From IMG/VR virus record IMGVR_UViG_3300028416_000004, positions 62,001-126,000 of that record: a DNA stretch of 64,000 bases, one strand, 5' to 3'. The position numbers and the translations under genes are program-made. This document shows, in pieces, positions 20,401-28,110 of this stretch. Below the pieces are notes generated by a model that was not told the DNA's origin, did not search any database, and saw only the letters and a program-made list of their open reading frames with translations. The stretch is from a virus. How positions within the stretch are numbered: the first letter of the stretch is position 1; every line of letters begins with the position of its first letter.

Positions 20401-21422
20401 TTTGAACTTACATTCTTATTTAATGAATTATTTCTATATTCTTCTGAATTTACATCTAAATTGAAATTTGTTTTATTATCATTTTTTGATTCATTAGAAC
20501 TTTTATAAACTAAAGAATCACTTAATAAATCAGAATTATTTTGTAAATTTTTTCCAATAGAATTACTTCTATATATAGAACTATCTGAATCTAAATCTGA
20601 ATTTTTATTTTCATTTTTATATTCATTATTGTTTCTAAAAATCTCAGAATTTAATTGTAAATCTGTCTCACTTTCTTTATTTTTAGAAGTATTTCCATTT
20701 CTAAAACTCTCTGAATCAATAATTAAATCACTATTATTAGAAATGTTTTTAGATTCATTTAATTGTCTTACACTTTTTGATTCAGAGGATAAATCATTTA
20801 AACTTTCTTTATTATACTTTAAGTTTTTATTTCTAGCTTCTGAATTATCTAAGTCTAAATTTGAATTGTAAGGATTATTATCTTTTGATACGTTTTTAGA
20901 TAATAAACCATCTCTAATTTCAGTACTAAAATTATTATTTAGTGCTGTATCATTATTATTATTTAGCGTTGTATTTTTTGAAATATTTTCATTCCTATAA
21001 ACTTTAGATATTGTTTCTAATGTTTTTGTAAGGTTTAAATTTTTTTGTACAGCTTTTTTTCTAGATTCTTCTCCAAAATCTTCTATCTTTTTAGAAGATT
21101 CAATTAATTTATTTTTAGACTCTAACCTTCTTCTTTGCAACTCACCACTCTCTTCTAAATTAACTTGATTAGAAACAAATTTACTTAATAAACTATCTCT
21201 TATTATTTGAGACTCTGTTTCTAAATCATTAGAAGATATTATATTTTTTGAAATATTCTCCTTTCTAACTTGAGGATATATTACATCATAAACATCTTTA
21301 GGTTTTTCTAAATTTTTAGATAGCAATTTACCTCTAACTTGATTAGAATACTCAGAAAAGAAAGCATCTAATCCAGTTCTTCTTTCAAATTCTTCAAAAG
21401 TCTCATCGTAAGGAGTGTTCAT
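17484..21422 (-). CDS. Repeat-rich tail/baseplate structural protein
   Basis: A 1312-residue protein in two parts. Residues about 29-680 are roughly 29 degenerate copies of a 22-residue repeat rich in Asn, Ser, Leu and Asp with consensus [FYI]-R-N-x-x-L-S-x-N-x-S-x-x-S-x-L-E-x-D-S. The C-terminal part (about 880-1312) is non-repetitive and resembles phage baseplate/tail proteins: ETLRFVLTNYSIP, SFPAYIKSFQHGDS, FLGRPEPIYTYSNSSRDGSVSF, then a charged coiled-coil insert (about 1115-1175) and a beta-rich end (GDWLDHDIVVNSVSYSYSDAPW). Neighbours are the tape measure gene and the gp53-like gene, so assembly into the baseplate or tail tip is likely. The repeat array may act as a long flexible or solenoid-like spacer. 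No enzyme signature is seen. Confidence 0.7.
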   Translation of the reverse strand: MNTPYDETFEEFERRTGLDAFFSEYSNQVRGKLLSKNLEKPKDVYDVIYPQVRKENISKNIISSNDLETESQIIRDSLLSKFVSNQVNLEESGELQRRRLESKNKLIESSKKIEDFGEESRKKAVQKNLNLTKTLETISKVYRNENISKNTTLNNNNDTALNNNFSTEIRDGLLSKNVSKDNNPYNSNLDLDNSEARNKNLKYNKESLNDLSSESKSVRQLNESKNISNNSDLIIDSESFRNGNTSKNKESETDLQLNSEIFRNNNEYKNENKNSDLDSDSSIYRSNSIGKNLQNNSDLLSDSLVYKSSNESKNDNKTNFNLDVNSEEYRNNSLNKNVSSNNNLENSSVEIRENNFSKNNNLNSNLELNSIPYRNDSENKNLNKNFDLKSFSDGFNSTLMSKNESKKSDLEDYSKGFRNERLQNNTSNSSSLENDSIEFRQQDLSNNNPKISNLEFESGVYRNDDLSYNNPKVSNLEQDSEVFRNDDLSYNNPLISNLESDSTSIRQNDLSKNTSIQTDLLNDSVVYRNDDLSTNVTSNSDLQNDSTQTRDNNLISNVSSNSDLAGDSFQYLVSNINSNTSNSGNLEDDSDAFRLNNLYNNISQPNDLSNGSISFRSNNLSHNVESDINLSEISKVEREEQKSANISNGSDIENLSKIFRNEQLSKNPSRFNLGANIITAGSSDYIGVSRLEISGSIFRKANEALNNNGNSLKSVFDDEESKRFFDEVSSSQINSGGRDYLLQKNSLESLKNIEGISNIYGIYGTSLVDDSSKPDDGLSFYSSPKSEGFITNLISLHNVQQNTFQIKPGYNYQPGNQNAIEQLRSFGSPGFQDLLSKSGIQKRLQVRTNTTPADVITQNGGQYLSSSPEKILKPLSQNDSQELGTGVSMASQTDTTDTIAFDFDGESSRRRGVRHVINTIASDNRIAFAQNFNVQGNEGSSSVFIVGKKSDGQYKKNFNRYSIKNPYAPQGAETLRFVLTNYSIPAIEGSAMSFPAYIKSFQHGDSASWNSTTFLGRPEPIYTYSNSSRDGSVSFFVLTDFATEVDIGYDFNPQNGVVTKIIENFENNNFSKLIATNTAQADELRAEARKLEASIVNVDESASEEEKKRVKVESDEKITKANELKTQANILDDEATLVAQRRVSYSEKTAQGENIYKFFEGFDTTVREDNYVESKSEDTVKKLAEMKRKNMFQPSYFSGSKVDFLKRMEFIAKMTRPARNRLSERTNSGFSFSRPPVCHLTLGDWLDHDIVVNSVSYSYSDAPWTFDGGRVQPMWCEVTLNFNIIGSYGGRLNEDPPLSTDEGGFFSRRTSV
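19383..21338 (-). repeat. About 29 tandem 22-codon repeats inside the tail protein
   Basis: Most units are exactly 22 codons; a few are 23, 24 or 27. Well-matched neighbouring units at residues about 439-526 begin FRQQDLSNNNPKIS, YRNDDLSYNNPKVS, FRNDDLSYNNPLIS and IRQNDLSKNTSIQ. Conserved positions are the aromatic-Arg pair, Leu6, Asn9, Leu16 and Ser20. Units nearest the N-terminus are the most diverged and more charged. Confidence 0.85.
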
Positions 21423-21463
21423 TATTGTTTATATTTATTTATAAATATTTTAAAATAAAAATA

Positions 21464-24400
21464 TTATTTTAAATGTTTAGTGTCCTTTAAAATAATTTCT
21501 TGTAAATCTTTACCGTCTATTTGTAATTGTACAACATGAGTAACTTTTCTATCTTCTGCTTTATTAATTTCTGCAACAAATTTACCCATTTCCGCTCCAC
21601 CTTCTGCCATAACCTCAGAAAGTTGTTGAAGCTTTTCCATATTCATTGCAGCTACAGCAGCTTCTAATTGAGCAACACCAGCACTCATTCTCTCTAAACC
21701 ATCAGCTCCCATTTGTAGATTTGGAGCTAAACTTGACATGTCATCTTTTAGTGCAGAAATTGCACTCAACATAACAGTTATACCCAAAATAGAAAGAGGG
21801 TTAAACATTAATAAACCAGCTGCAGCGAAACCTAACAAAGCAGGTCCTAATGCGTTAAGAGCACCAGCTAAACCTATTAAGCCACTCCATTCAGTTGTTG
21901 CCATTGATATTAATAATGGTGCAGCTTGAGCCAACATAGGCGCAGCTTGTGCTAACATAGCAGCTCCAATTAATAAACCTACACCAGCAATTGCAGTATC
22001 AATCCCAAAAGCACCTATAGCCTCTGCAAATGGTGCCAAACCACTCCAGTCTGCATCTTTTATTTGCTCTAAAGGAGCGAGAGCTTGTACTAAATAATTT
22101 CCAGCTTGACTCATCATATAAGCTCCAACTAACAATGCAGCTCCAGCAATAGCTAAACCGCCTGCTCCAAGTAACAAGAAAGGCCAAGCAAAAGCCATAC
22201 CTACACCTAACGCAGTCAAAGCGGCAACAACCAATATAGCTACACCAACACCAGCTAATACATTTAACCAGTCAACATCACTCATCATTTGTGCAGCATA
22301 AGCAAAAGGAACTAACGCTAATCCCATTGTACCCATAGCAAGAGCACCCTTTATGACATCTCCCATTTTGACTTTTCCTAAAATTTTAGTTGTCAACCAA
22401 AAACCACCAGCCATAATCGCCATAGCTCCAGCTGCAGCGATAAGTTGTGAACCGTCAGGAGCTCCTACTGCAGATATACCAGCCATAAACAAAGCTACAG
22501 ATGCTCCAATAGTAATTAAAGCAAATCCTAATTTTAAAATATCTCCATATTTAACTTCCTTGAACGATTTAAGACCTTCTGCCATAGATTCTATCCAACC
22601 TCCTTTAGCAGAATCTCCTTGTGGAGACTCTGGCGGTGTAGGACCTTGAATTGAATTACCTCCTGGTTTAATCTTGCTAAACATACTTTTAACACTTCCT
22701 AAAAAACCTTTTCCGCTCATTGAGGCATTAAACCCTCTAGCCATCATAATACCATTAGCAAAAGCTTTGGCTGGACCAAATAAAAGCATCATAGTAGCCA
22801 TAAAACCTCCTATAGCAGTTTTCATACCTGTACCTAAACTATTTATCCATTGAACTACATTGGTAGCAATTTGTACAGCTTTCTGTAAAAAAGGTAACAA
22901 CACATTAGTAAAAGAAGTTTTTAAATTTGTAATACTTTCTTTTAAGCCCATATTTTGATTAGCCTGCTCTTCCAAGTCAGCCTTTTCTTTAGCTTTCTGG
23001 TCCATCAATGTCTTTATTTGTTGTTGATTCATATTTTGCAAATCATCTAAACCTTCAACACCAGCATTGACACTTAATTTACCATCTTTAATACTTGTAG
23101 CTTGCATTAAAAATGCTTTTTCTTCATCAGTTAAATTTTCTCCCAATAAACTTGGAGGTAACATTTCTAACTTTCTGTTATCATCTGCATTTTGAGCAAT
23201 CATTTTTTGAAGACTATCCATAGATTGTCCTGTAGCATCAGAGACCATTTGCAATCTATCTACATCTATTGGGTCAAATTTATATTCACCATCTTCATTA
23301 AAAGCACCTATATCTTTACCCATTTGACCTAATATTTTTTGCATCTCTTCTGGACCTTTACGTGCAGCAGATAATAATTGCATAGGGTCTATAGCAGCAA
23401 ATGAACCACCAGCCAATTGTAAATCAGCAGCCATTTGCATTGCTCCTTCTATATTTCTAGCTCTTTTACCAGTTTCAAATATTTCATCCACATTCATTCC
23501 AAGCCTTTTTGATTCTAAGACCATCTTCCTTAAAGAAGCTTCTCCTCCAGTGAAACCCATTTGACGCATTTTTGACATACTTTTAGACATTTCTTGCATC
23601 ACTTCTTTACCACTTAAACCATAAGCGGCAGCATCTTTCATAGTTGCTGATGCATTTTCAGTCATTGCTTGAGTATTAGAACCAAATTTTAAATATTCTG
23701 CTGCTAATTTAGCCGTTTCTGCAGCATTTAAACCAGTCGCTTTTCCCATAGCAGCCAAATCTACTGCTGCTTCTTTTAAAGCACCAAAATTAGTAGTACG
23801 AAGTTCTTTTCCCAATTCACCCATGAATGCAGTCGCTTCTTGAACACCCATACCAAAACGTGCAGCTTCACCTGTTAATTGACTCATTCCAACAGCGTTT
23901 TGGTCAAAAGCTATACCTGTATCTATTTGTGCTTTTTTAATAGTTGCATCATATTCTTTAGCTCCATTAATTAGATTTTCAAAACTAAAACCTTTAGTTA
24001 TGTTTTGACCTATTGCAGAAAGACCAGAAGATAATGAAAATGTAGTTTTTTTAAAGTTATCAATTTCATCAGAAACTATTGCCATTTCAGCTGACAATTC
24101 TTTACCTTCTTCAACAGATTTTGCTAATTCTTGTGTTAATTTTTTATCTAAATTTGCAGTTTGTATTTTTTCCATAAAACCATCACCAAACTGACCCAAA
24201 CTTTGAGATAAAGCCATAAAATCTATTTCACCTTTGTTCCAATGTTTTGATAATGCTTGAGCTTCTACTGTACTAAGACCTAATTTATCAGCAAATTGTT
24301 CAGAATTCTCAATTGCTACTCCTGATTTTTTAATTAAATCCTGAAATTGTTGATTCATTTCAGCACCTGATTCTAAACTTTTTTTCTTTAAGTCGTCTAA

Positions 24401-24613
24401 TCTTGTAGTAAGATGTTCAGTTGCTTTTGCAAATTCATCATTTGTTAAGTCTCTAAAGAACTTATTTCCATCTATACCCAATAAAGTACTAGATATTTCA
24501 TCAAAATACTTTTTTTGCTTTTGTAAAGATTCTTCACTTTTAGCTAATGCTCTATTATAAGCTTTAGCTGCTTCTAAAGCCTTCCCACTAAGTCCTTCTT
24601 CGTTAACTGCCAT
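21464..24613 (-). CDS. Tape measure-like tail protein
   Basis: A 1049-residue protein. The first 550 residues are helical and charged with coiled-coil character (KALEAAKAYNRALAKSEESLQKQ). The C-terminal half holds a chain of strongly hydrophobic Ala/Gly/Leu segments: TAIGGFMATMMLLFGPAKAF near 590, and several more between about 690 and 980, including VLAGVGVAILVVAALTALGV and GLIGAAMLAQAAPML-type repeats. This layout, a long helical body with hydrophobic membrane-active segments, is typical of tail tape measure proteins that set tail length and help DNA cross the inner membrane. The position between baseplate genes and a small membrane protein fits. T4 itself uses gp29, and sequence similarity to it is not obvious. 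Confidence 0.72.
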   Translation of the reverse strand: MAVNEEGLSGKALEAAKAYNRALAKSEESLQKQKKYFDEISSTLLGIDGNKFFRDLTNDEFAKATEHLTTRLDDLKKKSLESGAEMNQQFQDLIKKSGVAIENSEQFADKLGLSTVEAQALSKHWNKGEIDFMALSQSLGQFGDGFMEKIQTANLDKKLTQELAKSVEEGKELSAEMAIVSDEIDNFKKTTFSLSSGLSAIGQNITKGFSFENLINGAKEYDATIKKAQIDTGIAFDQNAVGMSQLTGEAARFGMGVQEATAFMGELGKELRTTNFGALKEAAVDLAAMGKATGLNAAETAKLAAEYLKFGSNTQAMTENASATMKDAAAYGLSGKEVMQEMSKSMSKMRQMGFTGGEASLRKMVLESKRLGMNVDEIFETGKRARNIEGAMQMAADLQLAGGSFAAIDPMQLLSAARKGPEEMQKILGQMGKDIGAFNEDGEYKFDPIDVDRLQMVSDATGQSMDSLQKMIAQNADDNRKLEMLPPSLLGENLTDEEKAFLMQATSIKDGKLSVNAGVEGLDDLQNMNQQQIKTLMDQKAKEKADLEEQANQNMGLKESITNLKTSFTNVLLPFLQKAVQIATNVVQWINSLGTGMKTAIGGFMATMMLLFGPAKAFANGIMMARGFNASMSGKGFLGSVKSMFSKIKPGGNSIQGPTPPESPQGDSAKGGWIESMAEGLKSFKEVKYGDILKLGFALITIGASVALFMAGISAVGAPDGSQLIAAAGAMAIMAGGFWLTTKILGKVKMGDVIKGALAMGTMGLALVPFAYAAQMMSDVDWLNVLAGVGVAILVVAALTALGVGMAFAWPFLLLGAGGLAIAGAALLVGAYMMSQAGNYLVQALAPLEQIKDADWSGLAPFAEAIGAFGIDTAIAGVGLLIGAAMLAQAAPMLAQAAPLLISMATTEWSGLIGLAGALNALGPALLGFAAAGLLMFNPLSILGITVMLSAISALKDDMSSLAPNLQMGADGLERMSAGVAQLEAAVAAMNMEKLQQLSEVMAEGGAEMGKFVAEINKAEDRKVTHVVQLQIDGKDLQEIILKDTKHLK

Positions 24614-24681
24614 TTTATCAATTTATATCAATAATAAATATATTTTAATAAAAATATCTTAACAACTTTTAAAGTAAATAA

Positions 24682-24710
24682 AAAAAAGGAAGTTTAAAAC
24701 TTCCTTTTTT
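24682..24710 (-). terminator. Rho-independent terminator between membrane protein and tape measure
   Basis: AAAAAAGGAAG pairs with CTTCCTTTTTT (11 bp, extendable to 13) around a short loop, with a T run on the minus strand. It follows the stop codon at 24743 by 33 nt. The symmetric A/T tracts mean it could work in both directions. Confidence 0.8.
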
Positions 24711-24742
24711 ATTTTGTTATATTTTATTATTTTATTTTATCC

Positions 24743-25339
24743 TCACTTATTTCCTCCATAAAAATCTTTTAAGTAATCTATTTTTTGAGAATTAGACATT
24801 TGTGCCATCTTTTGATTCATAATATTTTTAACTGTCTGAAACTCATCTTCTTGACCACCACAAGAAGAATTGCCACCTGTAACAGGTCTTGTATCAGGTA
24901 GACTAGCAAGTCTTTTTATTTGCTCTGGAGTTAAAGGTTTACCATCTGAAATTTGATTCCACCCACCTACAATAAATATTGCTCTAAGACATTGAATAAT
25001 TAATAATATGCCTATAAAACCTGCAACACCTTTTTTCGTAGTAGTATCATCTGTGAAAATTTCAACAAAATCTGTTATTAAATCAGTTTCTACTAGTAAT
25101 ATGTAACCATTAAAGAAAAATAAAAATAATCCCATTAAAATTACAGGTATTGGCTTTTGCCATCTAGCATCTGGCCCTGCTACAAATAATTGAAAAATAA
25201 ACCTAATAAACAAAAAAGGATAAAGTATAATAGGCGTTTTAACTTCTTCTTCATTATCTATTTGAGGTTGATTATTTAAATTTAACTCACTAGATAAATG
25301 TTTACCAAATCTTTTTTCATATTCTTCAAATCTACTCAT
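24743..25339 (-). CDS. Membrane protein of unknown function
   Basis: A 198-residue protein with a soluble N-terminal 35 residues (MSRFEEYEKRFGKHL), then about three hydrophobic segments: IILYPFLFIRFIFQLFV, IPVILMGLFLFFFNGYILL and VAGFIGILLIIQCLRAIFIV. The C-terminus is soluble and ends in a helical stretch with NIMNQKMAQMSNSQKI. No lipobox or signal peptide is seen. It lies just upstream of the tape measure gene but is separated from it by a terminator. A virion role is possible from context; function is not recognised. Confidence 0.6.
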   Translation of the reverse strand: MSRFEEYEKRFGKHLSSELNLNNQPQIDNEEEVKTPIILYPFLFIRFIFQLFVAGPDARWQKPIPVILMGLFLFFFNGYILLVETDLITDFVEIFTDDTTTKKGVAGFIGILLIIQCLRAIFIVGGWNQISDGKPLTPEQIKRLASLPDTRPVTGGNSSCGGQEDEFQTVKNIMNQKMAQMSNSQKIDYLKDFYGGNK

Positions 25340-25400
25340 AACTGTAATTTTATTGTTTATTATATTATATAAACGTATTAATTTAAAAAATATTACAATT

Positions 25401-26885
25401 TTAAATAATTTTTTTTAAAATTTTTACAATAGACATTTGAGAATCATTTTCAGTAAGGTACTTTTTTTGTAATGCAGCTATATGTGGTGGTAATTTTCCT
25501 GGAGTGGATTTTGTTTTTGTTTTATTTTCTTTTTCTCCAGAAATTTCTTTTTTTAATAAATTTAAGTAATATTGAGTTATATTATCAGACTTAAAATTAT
25601 TTATAACATCTTGTCTAAACCTAGAAAAATAAGACATAACCTTATCTCTCTCTGAATCTTTATTTTTAAAAGCTTCTCCTTTTTCTTTTGGGTACATAAA
25701 TGCTAAACTAGGATATTCTCCATAACCATCTACCCTACCTTCTTCTACCAACCTTTTGAAGAAATTTAAATATTTAAAAAACATACCGCTATTAATATCT
25801 TCCTTAAATTTATTTACACTTTTAAACAACTCTTCATCATCCTCTAAATCTAAAATATAATAACCTTTTCCTCCTGGTTTCCAACCTTTTCTTTTAGTTT
25901 TTATATCAAACCTATTAGATTTTGGTTCTTTTTTTTGTTCAGTAGTTTCTTCACCTTCCTTAGATTCATATTCTGAAGTTTTCACTTCTATATATTGAAC
26001 TCCTTTATTAATATCTATCACTCCAGGTATACTAAAAACTTTACCTATTTGTACGTAAGAGTTTTCAAAGTCACTTTTAGTTCTATTATAATTCTCCCAA
26101 GACACTTCTACACCATTTATTTTCATATCTAAAGACTCATAATCAATACCCTTATCAATTATTAAAAGATGTTCTACATCATTATTATCAACAATCTTTA
26201 TCTGCATTCCTTCTGCCACTTGTATAATAGATAGCTTTTTATGTTTTGTATTTTCTTTAGCCATCCTAAGACCCATAACAAAACCAGTGCCCACGGAACA
26301 TCCTCCAGACTTAAAATCCCATGGACTTATTTTAAACCCATCGGAACCAGCTATGTAATATCCATCAACTATCTGTCCGCCAGTTATAATACCATTAGAA
26401 AGTATACCCATAAAAGTTCCACTTTCCCATTCTCCTACAAAATTAATTAATCTACCTTTTATACCTCCTTTTGAATATTTTTTTGCAGTACTACTTAATG
26501 ACAATCTTTTTGCAGACCAACTTCCTTTATAAATCCACTCTATTGAATTATTTACTTTTAAAGCCCTTTCTTTATTTGAAACGAAAACATTTTTACCAGA
26601 AGACTTAGTTTCTACTTCTTCCAATTCGAAAAAGAAAAAAGGTAATAAATCATCAGAAATTTCTTCAGCATAATTATCACCTATTTTATATAAATCAGCA
26701 TTTGAAATATTTGATGTTTGCACACTAGAAGTGGTTTTTACTTTAATTGGCTCACTCTCTTTATCTTCTAACGAATATTTTTGACCCAACAAACCTTTAC
26801 CGAAAGATTTTAAAGCATGTCCAATACCTAATATTTCATCCAATCTTTCTTGTATTTCTTTTATATTTTTTTCGTATTTTCCCAT
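25401..26885 (-). CDS. Unknown structural-type protein
   Basis: A 494-residue protein. The N-terminal 30 residues are a charged helix (MGKYEKNIKEIQERLDEILG). Residues about 135-210 are beta-rich with Gly repeats (KGGIKGRLINFVGEWESGTFMG, then GIITGGQIVDGYYIAG). Residues about 285-330 are Glu/Lys-rich and disordered. The last 20 residues form an amphipathic helix (SQMSIVKILKKII). No known family is recognised. It sits 12 nt downstream of another unknown gene (26898-27383) and upstream of the membrane protein gene, all in the tail/baseplate block, so a virion or assembly role is likely but unproven. Confidence 0.55.
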   Translation of the reverse strand: MGKYEKNIKEIQERLDEILGIGHALKSFGKGLLGQKYSLEDKESEPIKVKTTSSVQTSNISNADLYKIGDNYAEEISDDLLPFFFFELEEVETKSSGKNVFVSNKERALKVNNSIEWIYKGSWSAKRLSLSSTAKKYSKGGIKGRLINFVGEWESGTFMGILSNGIITGGQIVDGYYIAGSDGFKISPWDFKSGGCSVGTGFVMGLRMAKENTKHKKLSIIQVAEGMQIKIVDNNDVEHLLIIDKGIDYESLDMKINGVEVSWENYNRTKSDFENSYVQIGKVFSIPGVIDINKGVQYIEVKTSEYESKEGEETTEQKKEPKSNRFDIKTKRKGWKPGGKGYYILDLEDDEELFKSVNKFKEDINSGMFFKYLNFFKRLVEEGRVDGYGEYPSLAFMYPKEKGEAFKNKDSERDKVMSYFSRFRQDVINNFKSDNITQYYLNLLKKEISGEKENKTKTKSTPGKLPPHIAALQKKYLTENDSQMSIVKILKKII

Positions 26886-26897
26886 TTTAATAAATTA

Positions 26898-27383
26898 TTA
26901 AATTCCTAAAAATTTCTTCATTTCATCATTTATTACTTCTTTTGCATTTGATTTTAAAAAATCAGAAAGTATTTTAGACCATTTATTTAAACTGTCAATT
27001 AAATCTTTTTTATGTGAACCATTTGCCTTATAATAAGATAAAGCTTCATTAAAAATTTTTAAAAATGTTTTGAAGTGTTTTTCAATAAAATTTTCATAAC
27101 TACTTCCACCTTCATCTTTAATACTAACTAAATACTTTTTATATTCATCAATTTTTTTATTTAAATCTTCTTTATTTTCAAAAGACAAACTTTTAGACCA
27201 AACATCTTTTATATTTGAATCTACTTTCTTATTTGATTTGTTATCGGAATTTAATTCACTTCCTGTGATAGATGCATATTTTGGGTCGTTAAATTGAGCA
27301 AAATTATGAAACATACCTCTTCCGTTACTTCCTAAATTTAAAGCCTCTCTTATAATATTTCTTAAGTATTTTTTAGAATCCAT
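26898..27383 (-). CDS. Unknown protein with short N-terminal helix motif
   Basis: A 161-residue protein that begins MDSKKYLRNIIREALNLG, close in pattern to the N-terminus of the 571-residue protein at 1790-3505. The middle is polar and partly disordered; the last 90 residues are helical and Lys-rich. No catalytic motif is visible. It is probably cotranscribed with 25401-26885. The short N-terminal helix could be a targeting or docking element in the virion, which is an inference from its recurrence only. Confidence 0.5.
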   Translation of the reverse strand: MDSKKYLRNIIREALNLGSNGRGMFHNFAQFNDPKYASITGSELNSDNKSNKKVDSNIKDVWSKSLSFENKEDLNKKIDEYKKYLVSIKDEGGSSYENFIEKHFKTFLKIFNEALSYYKANGSHKKDLIDSLNKWSKILSDFLKSNAKEVINDEMKKFLGI

Positions 27384-27430
27384 ATTTGAAATTAATTTAG
27401 TTATAAATAGTTTTCTTTTTTAAAAACAAA

Positions 27431-27457
27431 AAAAGCTCAAACATAATTTGAGCTTTT
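27431..27457 (-). terminator. Rho-independent terminator after the 66-residue gene
   Basis: AAAAGCTCAAA and TTTGAGCTTTT form a perfect 11-bp stem with a 5-nt loop, followed by TTTGTTTTTAA on the minus strand. It lies 22 nt past the stop at 27479. Confidence 0.85.
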
Positions 27458-27478
27458 ATTTTTATATCTATGAAAATA

Positions 27479-27679
27479 TTAAATAGCTTTAACTTCTATC
27501 ACTTCATAAAACCAACCACTATCAGTATTTGTATTAAAAATTTCACACATTTTTTCAGCTTCTTTCTGATTTTTTGTCTCAAAAACTTCTGAATTTGAAT
27601 CTAAAATTAAAACGTGAACAGTTTTATCCTTACGTTTCATTATTTTTTTTATCTGGAAAATTGTTTTTTTATTAGACAT
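27479..27679 (-). CDS. Small unknown protein
   Basis: A 66-residue soluble protein (MSNKKTIFQIKKIMKRKDKT) with a basic N-terminal third and a mixed C-terminus (ETKNQKEAEKMCEIFNT). The second half resembles a short alpha/beta fold, and no family is recognised. It begins 2 nt after the preceding gene's stop and is closed by a strong terminator, so the two-gene unit 28053-27479 with its own promoter looks like a small early-type operon set inside the tail block. Confidence 0.55.
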   Translation of the reverse strand: MSNKKTIFQIKKIMKRKDKTVHVLILDSNSEVFETKNQKEAEKMCEIFNTNTDSGWFYEVIEVKAI

Positions 27680-27681
27680 AA

Positions 27682-28053
27682 TTATTCTTTTATTAATTCA
27701 TAAAATTCTTTCTCTTTTGAATTTACAATATCTTTTACCATTTCATTTCTAACTTTCTCTCTAGAATCCATAAAGATTGAAGCTAAAGAGTTAAATTCTG
27801 AAAGGTCCATTTCAAATTCTTTATAATTTACATACTCCCCAAAAATAACACCAACTGAATATTTATAACTCTTACTTTGTTTTTCTTGAGCGGATACATA
27901 AATAGATATTCCATCTTTCAATATCAATAAATAATAAGGACTAGAATCTGAACCTTCTAATAAAAATGAAGATTCTTTTTTTAACTCCTTACATTTTCTT
28001 GTCCACAAAGAAATTATTTGTTCTTTTTTTAATGAATTTTTATTATTTTCCAT
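27682..28053 (-). CDS. Unknown protein, first gene of a two-gene unit
   Basis: A 123-residue soluble acidic protein with predicted alpha/beta content (SLWTRKCKELKKESSF, then DGISIYVSAQEKQ). No motif or family is recognised. It has one of the two best promoter matches of the window just upstream: TTTG, 20 nt spacer, TATATTTG. It shares a transcript with the 66-residue gene and is followed by a terminator. This independent control inside a structural block suggests a function different from its neighbours. Confidence 0.55.
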   Translation of the reverse strand: MENNKNSLKKEQIISLWTRKCKELKKESSFLLEGSDSSPYYLLILKDGISIYVSAQEKQSKSYKYSVGVIFGEYVNYKEFEMDLSEFNSLASIFMDSREKVRNEMVKDIVNSKEKEFYELIKE

Positions 28054-28072
28054 AATTTTTTATTTTATTTCA

Positions 28073-28104
28073 CAAATATATGCATTTTATAGAAATTATG
28101 CAAA
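28073..28104 (-). promoter_or_regulatory. Bacteroidota-type promoter (TTTG-N20-TATATTTG)
   Basis: Both elements are present on the minus strand: TTTG at 28104-28101 and TATATTTG at 28080-28073, 20 nt apart. The downstream ATG is at 28053, leaving a leader of about 15 nt after the expected start of transcription. Confidence 0.7.
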
Positions 28105-28110
28105 TTTTAT

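Noticed and set aside
19383-21338. CRISPR-like array in the repeat-rich gene
   Set aside because: The 66-bp period is in frame, degenerate at DNA level and has no spacer-repeat alternation.
22353-22649. Plus-strand open frame opposite the tape measure gene
   Set aside because: It is opposite hydrophobic Ala/Gly codons of a long real gene and has no known motif or promoter.
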